Below are positions 26,993 to 34,973 of a DNA stretch of 64,000 nt, piece after piece. The first letter of the stretch is position 1. Every line of letters starts with the position of its first letter. Source of the stretch: JAUZOB01 sp963692465 (GTDB lineage: Bacteria; Bacteroidota; Bacteroidia; Bacteroidales; Prolixibacteraceae); assembly GCA_963692465.1 (NCBI GenBank), contig OY829943.1, forward strand, positions 3,348,001-3,412,000, given 5' to 3'. The notes beneath the pieces were generated by a model. It was not told the DNA's origin and did no database searches. It worked only from the letters and a program-made list of their open reading frames with translations. A program made the translations under genes and the position numbers.

Positions 26993-28456
26993 ATGACACC
27001 TCATCATTTTCTGGCTTTTGATTTGGGAGCATCAGGCGGAAGAGCTATACTTGGAACCCTGAATGAAAATAAGACGTTAGAATTAAAAGAAATACATCGC
27101 TTCAACAATCAAATGCTACGGGTTCTCGGGCATGATTACTGGGATGTTTTTCATCTCTATAGCGAACTAAAAAAAGCTTTATCCATCTGCATTCACGATC
27201 ACAAGATACAGCCCGAATCAATTGCGGTCGATACCTGGGGTGTCGATTTCGGACTTCTTGATGCGGACGGTAATCTGATTGGCATTCCGTATGCCTACCG
27301 CGATAACCGGACTGATCATACGATGGAAGAGTTCTTTCAGTTGATTCCTTCCAACGAAGTTTATCAGCTTACCGGAATTCAGTTCATGCAGTTTAATACG
27401 CTCTTTCAGCTTTATTCGATGGTCCAATCGCATTCTGACCAGTTAAAGTCGGCCCAAAGTCTGCTTTTTACCCCCGATCTGATCAGTTATCTTTTTTGTG
27501 GAATTAAGAAAACGGAATACTCCATTGCCAGTACCTCGCAGCTGCTTAAGCCCGGGACCTCTCAATGGGAAGAGAAGCTATTCACGGCAATGGGGCTATC
27601 GTCAACCCTGATGAATGAAGTAGTTAAACCGGGGACAGTTATCGGACCGATAACCAATGAGATATGTCGGGAAACGGGGAGTCAGCCAATACCGGTTATC
27701 GCTGTGGCTTCGCATGATACGGCATCGGCTGTTGTAGCAGTTCCTGCCCAATCAAAATCATGGGCTTATCTTAGTTCCGGAACCTGGTCGTTAATGGGTA
27801 TTGAAAGTCCGACCCCGATCGTTACCGATCTTTCGCAACAATTATCCTTTACCAATGAAGGCGGAGTGGACGGAACCATTCGTTTTCTGAAAAACATTAC
27901 CGGACTCTGGTTGCTACAGGAAGCAAGAAAGAAGTGGAATGTCCGGAAAGAATATTCGTTTCCGGAGCTGGTTGAATTAAGTCGCACTGCACCGGCATTC
28001 CGATCAATCATCGATCCGGATGATCCTTCGTTTCTTAATCCTGCCGACATGCTTCTTGCGATTGATGAATATTGCCGGAAGACGCATCAGCCGGTTCCTT
28101 TCTCCATTGCGGGATTTGTCCGCTGCATCTTTGAAAGTCTGGCACTGAAATACAAGCATACTCTGCGGCAGATTGAGACGATCAACGGACAGAAAACAGA
28201 AGTCCTGCACATTATCGGAGGCGGGGCCAATAACAATTTCCTTAATCAGATGACTGCCGATGCATTAGGCATTCCGGTTATTGCCGGTCCGGGTGAGGCA
28301 ACGGCCACCGGGAATCTGCTTATGCAGGCCCGCGCATTGGGCTATCTGGATTCATTGGGCGCAATCCGTGAAGTAGTCCGTAATTCATTTGAACTCAAAA
28401 CATTTACTCCCGAACATTCTGATTTGTGGGAAGAACCCTATAGTCGTTTATACTAA
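26993..28456 (+). CDS. rhaB: Rhamnulokinase
   Basis: A 487-aa FGGY-family sugar kinase that phosphorylates L-rhamnulose. N-terminal ATPase-fold strands: LAFDLGASGGRAILG (residues 7-21, the rhamnulokinase form of DxGTxxxR), then VDTWGVDFGLLD near 82 and YAYRDNRTDHTM near 101. The C-terminal phosphate site is HIIGGGANNNFLNQMTADA near 405. Length is typical. Other rha genes (isomerase, aldolase, transporter) are not nearby, so it is isolated, with a decayed gene stub directly upstream. Confidence 0.95.
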   Translation: MTPHHFLAFDLGASGGRAILGTLNENKTLELKEIHRFNNQMLRVLGHDYWDVFHLYSELKKALSICIHDHKIQPESIAVDTWGVDFGLLDADGNLIGIPYAYRDNRTDHTMEEFFQLIPSNEVYQLTGIQFMQFNTLFQLYSMVQSHSDQLKSAQSLLFTPDLISYLFCGIKKTEYSIASTSQLLKPGTSQWEEKLFTAMGLSSTLMNEVVKPGTVIGPITNEICRETGSQPIPVIAVASHDTASAVVAVPAQSKSWAYLSSGTWSLMGIESPTPIVTDLSQQLSFTNEGGVDGTIRFLKNITGLWLLQEARKKWNVRKEYSFPELVELSRTAPAFRSIIDPDDPSFLNPADMLLAIDEYCRKTHQPVPFSIAGFVRCIFESLALKYKHTLRQIETINGQKTEVLHIIGGGANNNFLNQMTADALGIPVIAGPGEATATGNLLMQARALGYLDSLGAIREVVRNSFELKTFTPEHSDLWEEPYSRLY

Positions 28457-28540
28457 ACAATTGTATTTTATAATCCTTATTTGTATTTACTTTTCTTGTA
28501 AACTTATTCCGGAAAAAGATCGATTCAGAGCTGGGGTTTA

Positions 28541-28580
28541 CTTACCCTTCACTTACCCTTCGCTTACCCTTTCTTTACCC
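28541..28580. repeat. Short tandem CTTACCCTT repeats
   Basis: Three tandem 10-11 bp units (ACTTACCCTTC and close variants), plus a fourth decayed TTTACCC, lie about 85 bp after rhaB. Complementary GGTAA motifs follow at 28585-28615, so the region can fold on itself. Purpose unknown. The rest of the 346-bp gap to the next gene is AT-rich and holds nothing else clear. Confidence 0.5.
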
Positions 28581-28802
28581 AAATGGTAACTGAAAGGTAA
28601 GTTGACGGTAAAATAGAGGTAGGTCAGAAACGATCATCGTGTGAGACAAAAGATATGAATCATTAATATTCAGTTTTAGAAAGATTATTTTGTATTATAA
28701 AAGTGTTCGATTTTAAATAAATGAAAAATTAATGAAAAAAGAGAACAAAAACTTCCATAGCAGTGTACTTTAGAGGCCGCATTTAGAGAAATTTATGTTT
28801 TT

Positions 28803-29396
28803 ATGAAGGATTTTTTAATTGAAAAAAGACCTCGCTTGTGTCTGCTGATTATCGGGGTGTTTTTCATCTTTAACATTTTGACCCTTTTTATACCAGTTGT
28901 AGGGAATGCTGTTATTTTGTATCCTGCTAATCTCAGTCAACCGTTAACATGGTACCGCTTTATCACTTATCCGCTTTTTGTTGGTGGATTAACCAATTGG
29001 GTTTATGCTTCGTTAGTTATTATATTAACAGGGTATTTGATCGAAAACCGGGGAAGCCGTATTGTCGTTTTTTCGGTTCTTTTTCTTTCAACGATTATCG
29101 GGGGAGTTGCTTATGTACTGCTCAGTCGGTATAAAGGAGAGGATGTTCCATTTGCTTCACCGACCATTATTGCATGGGGTTTCTGGAGTGCGGGCATTGT
29201 TGCCGGAATTAAAAACAGGCATGTGCTTTCTAAGGTTGAGAAATGGATTTTTGGAATTATCATTTTATGTATTCTAAATCTCACGGTTGGAAATCTTGAG
29301 ACCTGTCTGAGTCAGCTTTTGGTTATTCTGGTCTGTGGTTGTTATTGTTTCATAAGAGGAGAATTTCCTTCAAAATCAATGAATCCCTATTTATAA
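28803..29396 (+). CDS. Rhomboid-like membrane protein, likely inactive
   Basis: A 197-aa protein with about six hydrophobic segments in a rhomboid/derlin-like layout: an early loop NLSQPLTWYRFITYPLFVG resembles the rhomboid L1 region, and RGSRIVVFSVLFLSTIIGG follows. The GxSG active-site motif is missing (TIIAWGFWSAG is found instead), and no His is seen in the last helix, so proteolysis is unlikely. It may be a pseudoprotease that binds membrane proteins. It ends in a strong terminator. Confidence 0.65.
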   Translation: MKDFLIEKRPRLCLLIIGVFFIFNILTLFIPVVGNAVILYPANLSQPLTWYRFITYPLFVGGLTNWVYASLVIILTGYLIENRGSRIVVFSVLFLSTIIGGVAYVLLSRYKGEDVPFASPTIIAWGFWSAGIVAGIKNRHVLSKVEKWIFGIIILCILNLTVGNLETCLSQLLVILVCGCYCFIRGEFPSKSMNPYL

Positions 29397-29421
29397 TCAA
29401 ACATACGATTTATTAAAAACG

Positions 29422-29462
29422 AAGAAGGGCAGTCTGCATATACAGACTGCCCTTCTTTTTTG
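29422..29462 (+). terminator. Terminator after rhomboid-like gene
   Basis: AAGAAGGGCAGTCTG (29422-29436) pairs perfectly with CAGACTGCCCTTCTT (29443-29457) around a 6-nt loop, followed by T residues. It lies 25 bp after the stop. Confidence 0.85.
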
Positions 29463-29475
29463 GGTGCAACAGGAA

Positions 29476-29636
29476 CGAACCGAATTTTTAAAGCACCGCT
29501 TGCATCAGAAGTTACAACATACTAATTAGCTTGGTTGTATAGTCACACATAAACAGAGGAATATTTAATAGATTAACATCAAACGAAAGATTTAATTTTG
29601 AGTAGCGAATACGATATTTAGGATGAAACATGGCGT
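29476..29636 (-). pseudogene. 3' fragment of a DUF4143 ATPase gene
   Basis: About 160 bp closely matching the 3' end and downstream flank of the intact ATPase gene (41986-42148), including the unusual stretch CACCGCTTGCATCAG and the end of the coding frame (EFC-terminal residues on the minus strand). The rest of the gene is missing. It marks duplication or exchange between the two accessory patches 12.5 kb apart. Confidence 0.75.
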
Positions 29637-29673
29637 TTGGATATCCCTGCTTTTCATAGACAACAATGTAAAG

Positions 29674-29799
29674 CTAATGCCCCACGGGAGAGTCAGAAAG
29701 GGAGTAAGCAAGAGTCTGTGGTTTAGTTGATTGAATTGACATGTAAGCACCTTCTTGCGCAATCCATTCCTGAGCTGTTTTTTTGTATTGTAGTTCGTC
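29674..29799 (-). pseudogene. Fragment of an epoxide-hydrolase-type gene
   Basis: The frame reads DELQYKKTAQEWIAQEGAYM and then SIQSTKPQTLAYSLSDSPVG before an in-frame stop. The block IQSTKPQTLAYxLxDSPVGL is a hallmark of the alpha/beta-hydrolase epoxide hydrolase family. Only about 41 codons remain, with a stop on both sides, and the sequence runs into the hipA fragment upstream. A clear gene remnant with no function expected. Confidence 0.65.
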
Positions 29800-29812
29800 T
29801 TACAGAGCCCTA

Positions 29813-29900
29813 TGAACGAATTTATTTCAATTTGAAATTGAGCATGTGCTTTGCTCTGCACTTATCAAGGATTTCATCGCAAATAGCAGTTGCTCGTTTT
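29813..29900. repeat. 88-bp direct repeat, copy 1 (hipA 3' end)
   Basis: Essentially identical to 31494-31581, the 3' end of the intact hipA gene (TGAACGAATTTATTTC through GCTCGTTTT). The two copies bracket the AbiE pair in direct orientation with a 1681-bp period. It ends 33 bp before the abiEii stop. Confidence 0.85.
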
Positions 29901-29932
29901 GGTTTTATTGTTTGTTTTATTCAATTGAATAT

Positions 29933-30754
29933 TTATTTGAATTTCACCATATCAGCCAATTGCAAAAAGTAGTCGTTAGACCATATCTCCAATTCGTTTC
30001 GATTCTTGATAAATGGCTCAACATCTTGCTTCACTAATTTGATGTCAGTACTTGCCAAACGTTCTTTCAGTGCTTCTTTAAATTGGCTAATACTCATTTC
30101 TATGCCATTAAATTCCCGAATGCGTTCCTGTAAATGGGCAAAGTCGAGTTCTACACTTTGCCTTACATACCATTCAAAATCGTACCAATCACGCCCTTTT
30201 ACACGTGTTTTCCAATTTCGGAACACCAAAGCATGCATCTTGCCAGCATATAAATCAGGCAAAGAGAAGCAGCGGGTCATGAAAGAGAACGGATGCAACA
30301 GTAATTTCTGTTCTGTCTGAAATTTCATTGGTGGATTAGTATCCACTTCTATCTTAATTTTTAGACTCTTCTCAGTTTGAAAGGCAACATGATAAACCTC
30401 TGTGCAGTCTTTTAAAAAAGCCGATTCCACCTTTCCGAAGGTCTTTTTATCTTTACGTTTTATCTCCACATTACGACCTAAAGATGTGAATTCCTCAATA
30501 ATTGCAGGAAAATAGTTCTCAAAATTGAAGTCAGGGGTAGGGGCAAGAAGTGAAAAATCCATATCTTCCGAAAAGCGTTGTAACCCATGAAAGATACGCA
30601 GGCAAGTTCCGCCATAGAAAGCAGCGTGCTCAAAAAATCCGCCTCGGTGAAGACCTGCCAGTGTTATTTGTTGCATTACTTCGTAAATAGCGTTTCTCCG
30701 ATCATCTCTTGAAACAATTGGATAGTGCGATAACATTTGATCGAATACATTCAT
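29933..30754 (-). CDS. abiEii: AbiEii nucleotidyltransferase toxin
   Basis: A 273-aa toxin of the AbiEii/nucleotidyltransferase family (type IV toxin-antitoxin, phage abortive infection). The nucleotidyltransferase signature is visible: GGTCLRIFHGLQRFSEDMDF near residue 49, with Gly-Gly-Thr, Arg and the SEDxDF metal-binding Asp pair. A later KMHALVFRNWKTRVKGRDWYD block fits the family's third motif. Such enzymes add nucleotides to tRNA or similar targets and stop growth. It overlaps abiEi by 4 bp (translational coupling), antitoxin first, the standard order. Confidence 0.9.
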   Translation of the reverse strand: MNVFDQMLSHYPIVSRDDRRNAIYEVMQQITLAGLHRGGFFEHAAFYGGTCLRIFHGLQRFSEDMDFSLLAPTPDFNFENYFPAIIEEFTSLGRNVEIKRKDKKTFGKVESAFLKDCTEVYHVAFQTEKSLKIKIEVDTNPPMKFQTEQKLLLHPFSFMTRCFSLPDLYAGKMHALVFRNWKTRVKGRDWYDFEWYVRQSVELDFAHLQERIREFNGIEMSISQFKEALKERLASTDIKLVKQDVEPFIKNRNELEIWSNDYFLQLADMVKFK

Positions 30755-31374
30755 CGTTCAATTAATTTTGCGAGGTTAAGTAAATCGGTTTTCTTCTTGC
30801 TGACCGTAGCGCAAGCACGAAATATTTCAGCATCCATAGCTTGAAAAGCTTCCATATCCAAGCGTAAATCTTCCTCTAAATAGATGCGCAATGCCTTGAT
30901 AAAACGTAACCTTAGGTAAGGAGTGGAAACAATCAGATCGCACAAAGCTTTTTCAGGCGATGCCATCAGAAACGAGAAGTCCTCTGACTTTATACTGCGA
31001 ACGCCAATTGAGTAATATTTTGGTGAACAAGAAACGTATTTAAATTGACCAAGAGAGTTTTCAAAGTCTCGGGCACGTTTCAATGTCATCGAAGTGATCG
31101 TATAGACGCTTTCCGGAATAAGCCCATAGTATCGCAATGCATTTTCCATTGACACATAAGATGGACCGTATAGGTGGTTAGCAATCAACTCTGTTGATAG
31201 TATTTTCCCTGTGACAGTGGGTGAAACAACATACATTCCCTTTTTCAACCGCACTAATTTACCAGCCTTTTCAAGGTCGGCAATCTTGTGTCGCGGCGAG
31301 CGAAAGTCAGTTAAAACTGACTTTATCTCACTATATTCCACTGGAATAATACTGAATTGAGCTAATGGGTCCAT
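30751..31374 (-). CDS. abiEi: AbiEi antitoxin/repressor
   Basis: A 207-aa antitoxin with an N-terminal winged-helix (LTDFRSPRHKIADLEKAGKLVRLKKGMYVV) and the family core NHLYGPSYVSMENALRYYGLIPE followed by a basic C-terminal domain. AbiEi proteins repress their own promoter by binding inverted repeats; a perfect 18-bp palindrome lies about 57 bp upstream of this start. It is coupled to abiEii. The pair sits between direct copies of the hipA 3' end. Confidence 0.9.
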   Translation of the reverse strand: MDPLAQFSIIPVEYSEIKSVLTDFRSPRHKIADLEKAGKLVRLKKGMYVVSPTVTGKILSTELIANHLYGPSYVSMENALRYYGLIPESVYTITSMTLKRARDFENSLGQFKYVSCSPKYYSIGVRSIKSEDFSFLMASPEKALCDLIVSTPYLRLRFIKALRIYLEEDLRLDMEAFQAMDAEIFRACATVSKKKTDLLNLAKLIER

Positions 31375-31430
31375 TGCATAACAAAGTTATTTCAGGGATA
31401 AATGTAGTCAAAAATTACATACATATTCCG

Positions 31431-31448
31431 CAAAAAATGCATTTTTTG
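31431..31448. promoter_or_regulatory. Perfect palindrome, candidate AbiEi operator
   Basis: CAAAAAATGCATTTTTTG is a perfect 18-bp palindrome centred on ATGCAT, about 57-75 bp upstream of abiEi. A changed copy of the whole region is found at 41341-41412, where the left arm is degraded. Position and symmetry fit an autorepressor site. Confidence 0.5.
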
Positions 31449-31493
31449 TGCAGAAAATGACGGAATTAAAATAGCATGATGGTGGTAGCGTAG

Positions 31494-31581
31494 TGAACGA
31501 ATTTATTTCAATTTGAAATTGAGCATGTGCTTTGCTCTGCACTTATCAAGGATTTCATCGCAAATAGCAGTTGCTCGTTTT
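31494..31581. repeat. 88-bp direct repeat, copy 2 (in hipA)
   Basis: The second copy of the repeat bracketing the AbiE pair; it includes the hipA stop and the last 26 codons of the gene. See 29813-29900. Confidence 0.85.
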
Positions 31582-32609
31582 TTGTTAAGACCAACCTCCG
31601 ACGCAACAGTCATAATGTCGTTCAGGGAAGGTTCTCCCTGGTTGTTAATGGTGGTAGTATGATATCCGTTAAAACCACTACTGGGTAATAGATCGTAAGC
31701 CGGAGATAATTGCCACCTGTTTGCTTTGAATTGGAATGAGAAGTTTTTGGCATGATCGTCACGATTTGAGATTATAACATTGAAAACCATTTGACGAAAC
31801 AGAGCATAAACTTGTTCCATATCCAACGTCAGTTGACGACAGATCTTTAGCAACCCGGAATAGTCCAGACAAGGGATGCGGTAGTCTGCATGTAATAGTC
31901 CGGCTGCGCTGATCGTGTGAATTTTTCCTTCAGCGGTCCGGTCAAATCTCACTGCTCCAAAATACTTACCTTCAAAAAGCTTTGTTTCGGGCATTTCAAT
32001 CCCGCACTCTTTGGCTAAAAGAGAATATGCATATTCTTTTTCTCCTATGTCGACCGGATCATTGGTCGTTTTAAATTTGACAAGCCATTCTTTATCCTCA
32101 ATTTTAACAAATACTTTAGGACGGGCACCGCCGGAAGAACCTCCATGCAGATAGAGCTCATCCAGTGATTCTCCAACGTAATCACTGGATAGAATTTTTG
32201 CCGCTTCTATTGCCAATTTATTGAAGTCCATGAAGCCGTTTTCAGTCCGGATGCTTTTGTCCGGATGGTATTCCAAAGCACCACGGCCTGTAGAACCGAT
32301 AAGGGATAAGCGCTCGGGTATTGTCAGTTTGTAAGGATCAATTCCTCTTTTTTGCAAATAGCGATCTAGTAGAATATTTCCCCAGCCATCGGGCAAGCTA
32401 TCATTAAACACCCCAAATCCGCCCTGAAACGGATCTCGTTTGGCAATGAAAAGTTTTGACTGCAAGGGAAGGAAGAAAGGAGAGATCGAGTTCCCGTTTT
32501 TGAGGAATTCCACATCGTATTCAAAAGCACATAGTCCCTCAGGCGTTAAGGTTAATTTTCCGACAGGATGTTCCCGGATAGAAACATCGATTACTGAAAT
32601 TTTACTCAT
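31503..32609 (-). CDS. hipA: HipA-type kinase toxin
   Basis: About 368 aa from ATG 32609 (MSKISVIDVSIREHPVG); the frame extends 12 residues further, into hipB. A full HipA serine/threonine kinase: N-terminal subdomain (FFLPLQSKLF), activation/P-loop region HGGSSGGARPKVFVK near residue 165, and the catalytic loop VIISNRDDHAKNF near 290 with its NRDDHxKN signature, then SPAYDLLPS as the metal site. HipA toxins phosphorylate targets such as glutamyl-tRNA synthetase to cause dormancy. The start overlaps the end of hipB by 8 bp. Unlike E. coli HipA (440 aa), it carries its N-terminal HipA_N domain in compact form. Confidence 0.9.
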   Translation of the reverse strand: MSKISVIDVSIREHPVGKLTLTPEGLCAFEYDVEFLKNGNSISPFFLPLQSKLFIAKRDPFQGGFGVFNDSLPDGWGNILLDRYLQKRGIDPYKLTIPERLSLIGSTGRGALEYHPDKSIRTENGFMDFNKLAIEAAKILSSDYVGESLDELYLHGGSSGGARPKVFVKIEDKEWLVKFKTTNDPVDIGEKEYAYSLLAKECGIEMPETKLFEGKYFGAVRFDRTAEGKIHTISAAGLLHADYRIPCLDYSGLLKICRQLTLDMEQVYALFRQMVFNVIISNRDDHAKNFSFQFKANRWQLSPAYDLLPSSGFNGYHTTTINNQGEPSLNDIMTVASEVGLNKKRATAICDEILDKCRAKHMLNFKLK

Positions 32610-32937
32610 TTTTGCCTCCTCTCTTGCGCTGCTTGTTTTTCTCAATGTTTAATAATTCATTCATACTGTTATAGACGGGAGTAGAAAAGAGATCGGAAAA
32701 TTTATCAGTCATATCAAGTGTTAATGCAATCATTATAATCCCCCGTAAAGATATTTCTCCGGTAGTTTCAAATCGTCTGTAAGAACCAAAGCTTAATCCG
32801 GCACGAGAAGCAAGAGCTTTTTGAGTCAGATTCTTTTCCAGTCGTCTTTCTTTTACGCGCCTGGCAATAGATCGCATTATAGAATTTGGTGTCTGATCAT
32901 TAAGTGATAATATATTATCGATTATATCTGTATTCAT
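32602..32937 (-). CDS. hipB: HipB-type antitoxin, XRE HTH
   Basis: About 111 aa from ATG 32937 (MNTDIIDNILSLND). The HTH is RRLEKNLTQKALASRAGLSF followed by GSYRRFETTGEISLRG, a Cro/CI fold. The C-terminus is basic (NKQRKRGGKNE) and overlaps hipA. It is expected to neutralise HipA and repress the operon. A longer frame from 32976 would add MLSLYLIKYYHLG, less likely because operator-like repeats lie there. Confidence 0.85.
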   Translation of the reverse strand: MNTDIIDNILSLNDQTPNSIMRSIARRVKERRLEKNLTQKALASRAGLSFGSYRRFETTGEISLRGIIMIALTLDMTDKFSDLFSTPVYNSMNELLNIEKNKQRKRGGKNE

Positions 32938-33036
32938 ACCTAAGTGATAATATTTGATTAGATATAAAGATAACAATATAAATTTTTATAAGAAAGTGTT
33001 AATGCATATTCAATCTCAATTAAATGATAATTTGAT
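32901..33036. promoter_or_regulatory. Repeated operator-like motif of hipBA
   Basis: TAAGTGATAATAT occurs exactly at 32901-32913 and again at 32941-32953, 40 bp apart; a variant TAAATGATAATTTGAT starts at 33021, another 80 bp on. They straddle the hipB start. Even 40-bp spacing puts the sites on one face of the helix, as for a cooperating repressor. Confidence 0.5.
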
Positions 33037-33093
33037 GTTTCCTTAAAAGAACCTTTAGATTGGTTTAAAATAGAGGGCCTTTCTTTGTTTACC

Positions 33094-33702
33094 ATGGAAG
33101 ACCAGAATGAAATAGCACAAAATGACCAGGAAAAGGCTTTGCTGATTAGTCTTAAAACAGGTTCGGAAGAGGCTTTCACAATACTATATAAGAAGTATCG
33201 GGAACCGGTTTACAATTATTGTCTTCTGCTTACTAAATCAGAACCGATTGCAAAAGACATTGTTCAACAGGTGTTTATTGCGGTCTGGCTTAAATGTAAA
33301 ACAGTTAATTCGGAGCTGCCTTTTGGTCCTTTCTTATTTGCGATTGCGAAGAATAGAATTAAAAATTACTTCCGTAATCTGTCCCGTCATCGCTTATTAA
33401 GGGAGAACTGGCTAAGAACTTGTTGTTCGTCTGAAAACACGACGGAATCTATTCTTGCCGGTAATGAGACCAGACTTGTTCTTTCAAAAGCTATTGCAAG
33501 TTTATCACAACAGCGGCGGGTTGTTTTTACGATGAGTAGAATACAAGGTAAATCAAATGAAGAAATAGCAATCGTGATGGGACTGTCAAAAAACACAATA
33601 AAAAATCATCTTGCCGAGTCTGTAAGACAGATCAAACAATATCTGTCTCTTCATTCTGATATTCAACTTTCTATTGCGATACTCTTTCTTTTTCAAAATT
33701 GA
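33094..33702 (+). CDS. ECF-type RNA polymerase sigma factor
   Basis: About 202 aa from ATG 33094 (MEDQNEIAQNDQEKALLISL); a TTG three codons upstream is less likely. Region 2: FTILYKKYREPVYNYCLLLTK and DIVQQVFIAVWLK; region 4: LSQQRRVVFTMSRIQGKSNE then IAIVMGLSKNTIKNHLAESV, a typical HTH. It belongs to the Bacteroidetes sigma-70 subgroup paired with FecR-type anti-sigma factors. The anti-sigma gene follows 124 bp later, then SusC and SusD, so it should switch on that locus when the receptor binds its ligand. Confidence 0.9.
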   Translation: MEDQNEIAQNDQEKALLISLKTGSEEAFTILYKKYREPVYNYCLLLTKSEPIAKDIVQQVFIAVWLKCKTVNSELPFGPFLFAIAKNRIKNYFRNLSRHRLLRENWLRTCCSSENTTESILAGNETRLVLSKAIASLSQQRRVVFTMSRIQGKSNEEIAIVMGLSKNTIKNHLAESVRQIKQYLSLHSDIQLSIAILFLFQN

Positions 33703-33825
33703 CACTTTCCTTTTTCTATGTTTTAACATTTCTTAATATTTAAGTGTAGTTTCCTTAATGTTTTGTTAATGAGATCGGATAGTCTTTGAGTCCGTCACAG
33801 GTGTATTTATGGAAAAGAGAACTCC

Positions 33826-34815
33826 GTGAATAAAAACGCCATGTTACGAATTTTATTCAAAAAGTATTTGAATAATGACTGTACCAGAAAAGAGTTGATA
33901 CTGTTCTTACAACTCATGAATGAAGAAAAGAATCAACAGACGGTTGAAGTCCTTTTAGAAGAACAATGGGAGTGTCAGATTAATCCGAGGGCCGATTTTA
34001 CTCTTTCGGAGAAAAGAGTTGTTCCCGAAAAAACCCACCGGGATTTGTATTTTCGGGTAAGGGGACTGAGGGTTGCAGCTATCCTGATCTTGTTGGTATT
34101 ATCCTCATTGTTTGTAGTATCAGTTATCAAAGAGAGAAATGCCCTGCAAAATCAGAATATTTTAGTTGAAAAAAACACGAAAGCAGGGCAGCGTATTAAA
34201 CTGAAACTCTCCGACGGATCTCTTATTCGTATGAATGCTGACAGTCGAATTGAAATTTTCAATCATTACAACGATAAGACCCGAAAAGTGAAGCTTTCAG
34301 GAGAGGCTTTTTTTAATATCAGGCATGACACCCTTTGTCCGTTTATCGTAGATGCCGGACGAATGCAGATTCAGGTACTGGGCACGTCTTTTAATATCAA
34401 AGCCTTTAATGATGAGCCGAAGACTGAGGTAAGTGTTTATACCGGAAAAGTCAGAGTCGTTTATAAAGAACGGAATAAGACGATCGTTCGAATTCTCCTT
34501 CCATCCGATTTATTGACTTTTAATAAGAAGACGGGGAGTGTCAGAATCAAAAGAATTGCAGGAAACATAAGACCAGATGCCTGGACACAGGGGCGACTTG
34601 CCTTTGATCATACTCCGGTTCAGGAGGTTATTCGTATGATTGAACGATGGTATGATGTTAAAGTAATTGTTGCAGATCCTGAAATTCTGAATCATCGAAT
34701 ATCAGGAGATCATTGGAATGAAAATCTTATAAGTGTGGCTGAAGCTCTGAAGTTTACGCTTAGAATCGATTACACTTATTCGAATGATACGCTATTGCTG
34801 AAGAGAAGGAAATAA
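33826..34815 (+). CDS. FecR-type anti-sigma factor
   Basis: A 329-aa inner-membrane anti-sigma factor. The N-terminal cytoplasmic region (about 85 residues) should hold the sigma factor; one membrane helix follows (VAAILILLVLSSLFVVSVI, about residues 84-103). The periplasmic FecR domain has KAGQRIKLKLSDGSLIRMNA, VKLSGEAFFNI and VQVLGTSFNIKAF-type blocks. A C-terminal STN-like domain ends in RIDYTYSNDTLLLKRRK. It would receive a signal from the SusC-type receptor downstream through its STN domain. Confidence 0.9.
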   Translation: MNKNAMLRILFKKYLNNDCTRKELILFLQLMNEEKNQQTVEVLLEEQWECQINPRADFTLSEKRVVPEKTHRDLYFRVRGLRVAAILILLVLSSLFVVSVIKERNALQNQNILVEKNTKAGQRIKLKLSDGSLIRMNADSRIEIFNHYNDKTRKVKLSGEAFFNIRHDTLCPFIVDAGRMQIQVLGTSFNIKAFNDEPKTEVSVYTGKVRVVYKERNKTIVRILLPSDLLTFNKKTGSVRIKRIAGNIRPDAWTQGRLAFDHTPVQEVIRMIERWYDVKVIVADPEILNHRISGDHWNENLISVAEALKFTLRIDYTYSNDTLLLKRRK

Positions 34816-34893
34816 AATAAGCTAAGTATTAATAATTTAAAAAGAGAGTAATGAGAAGAAGAACAATTACATAAGGGCTCTTACCCCAAAAAT

Positions 34894-34931
34894 ACCGGCT
34901 GTTAACAATGTTGGCACGTGTTAGCAGCCGG
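34894..34931 (+). promoter_or_regulatory. Hairpin between fecR and susC
   Basis: CCGGCTGTTAACA (34895-34907) pairs with TGTTAGCAGCCGG (34919-34931), with one wobble pair and an 11-nt loop. No T run follows, so it is not a standard terminator; it could slow or tune read-through into susC or mark an RNA processing site. Confidence 0.4.
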
Positions 34932-34973
34932 CAATGATTAATGAATTTAAATTACTATTAAACATTCAAAAGT

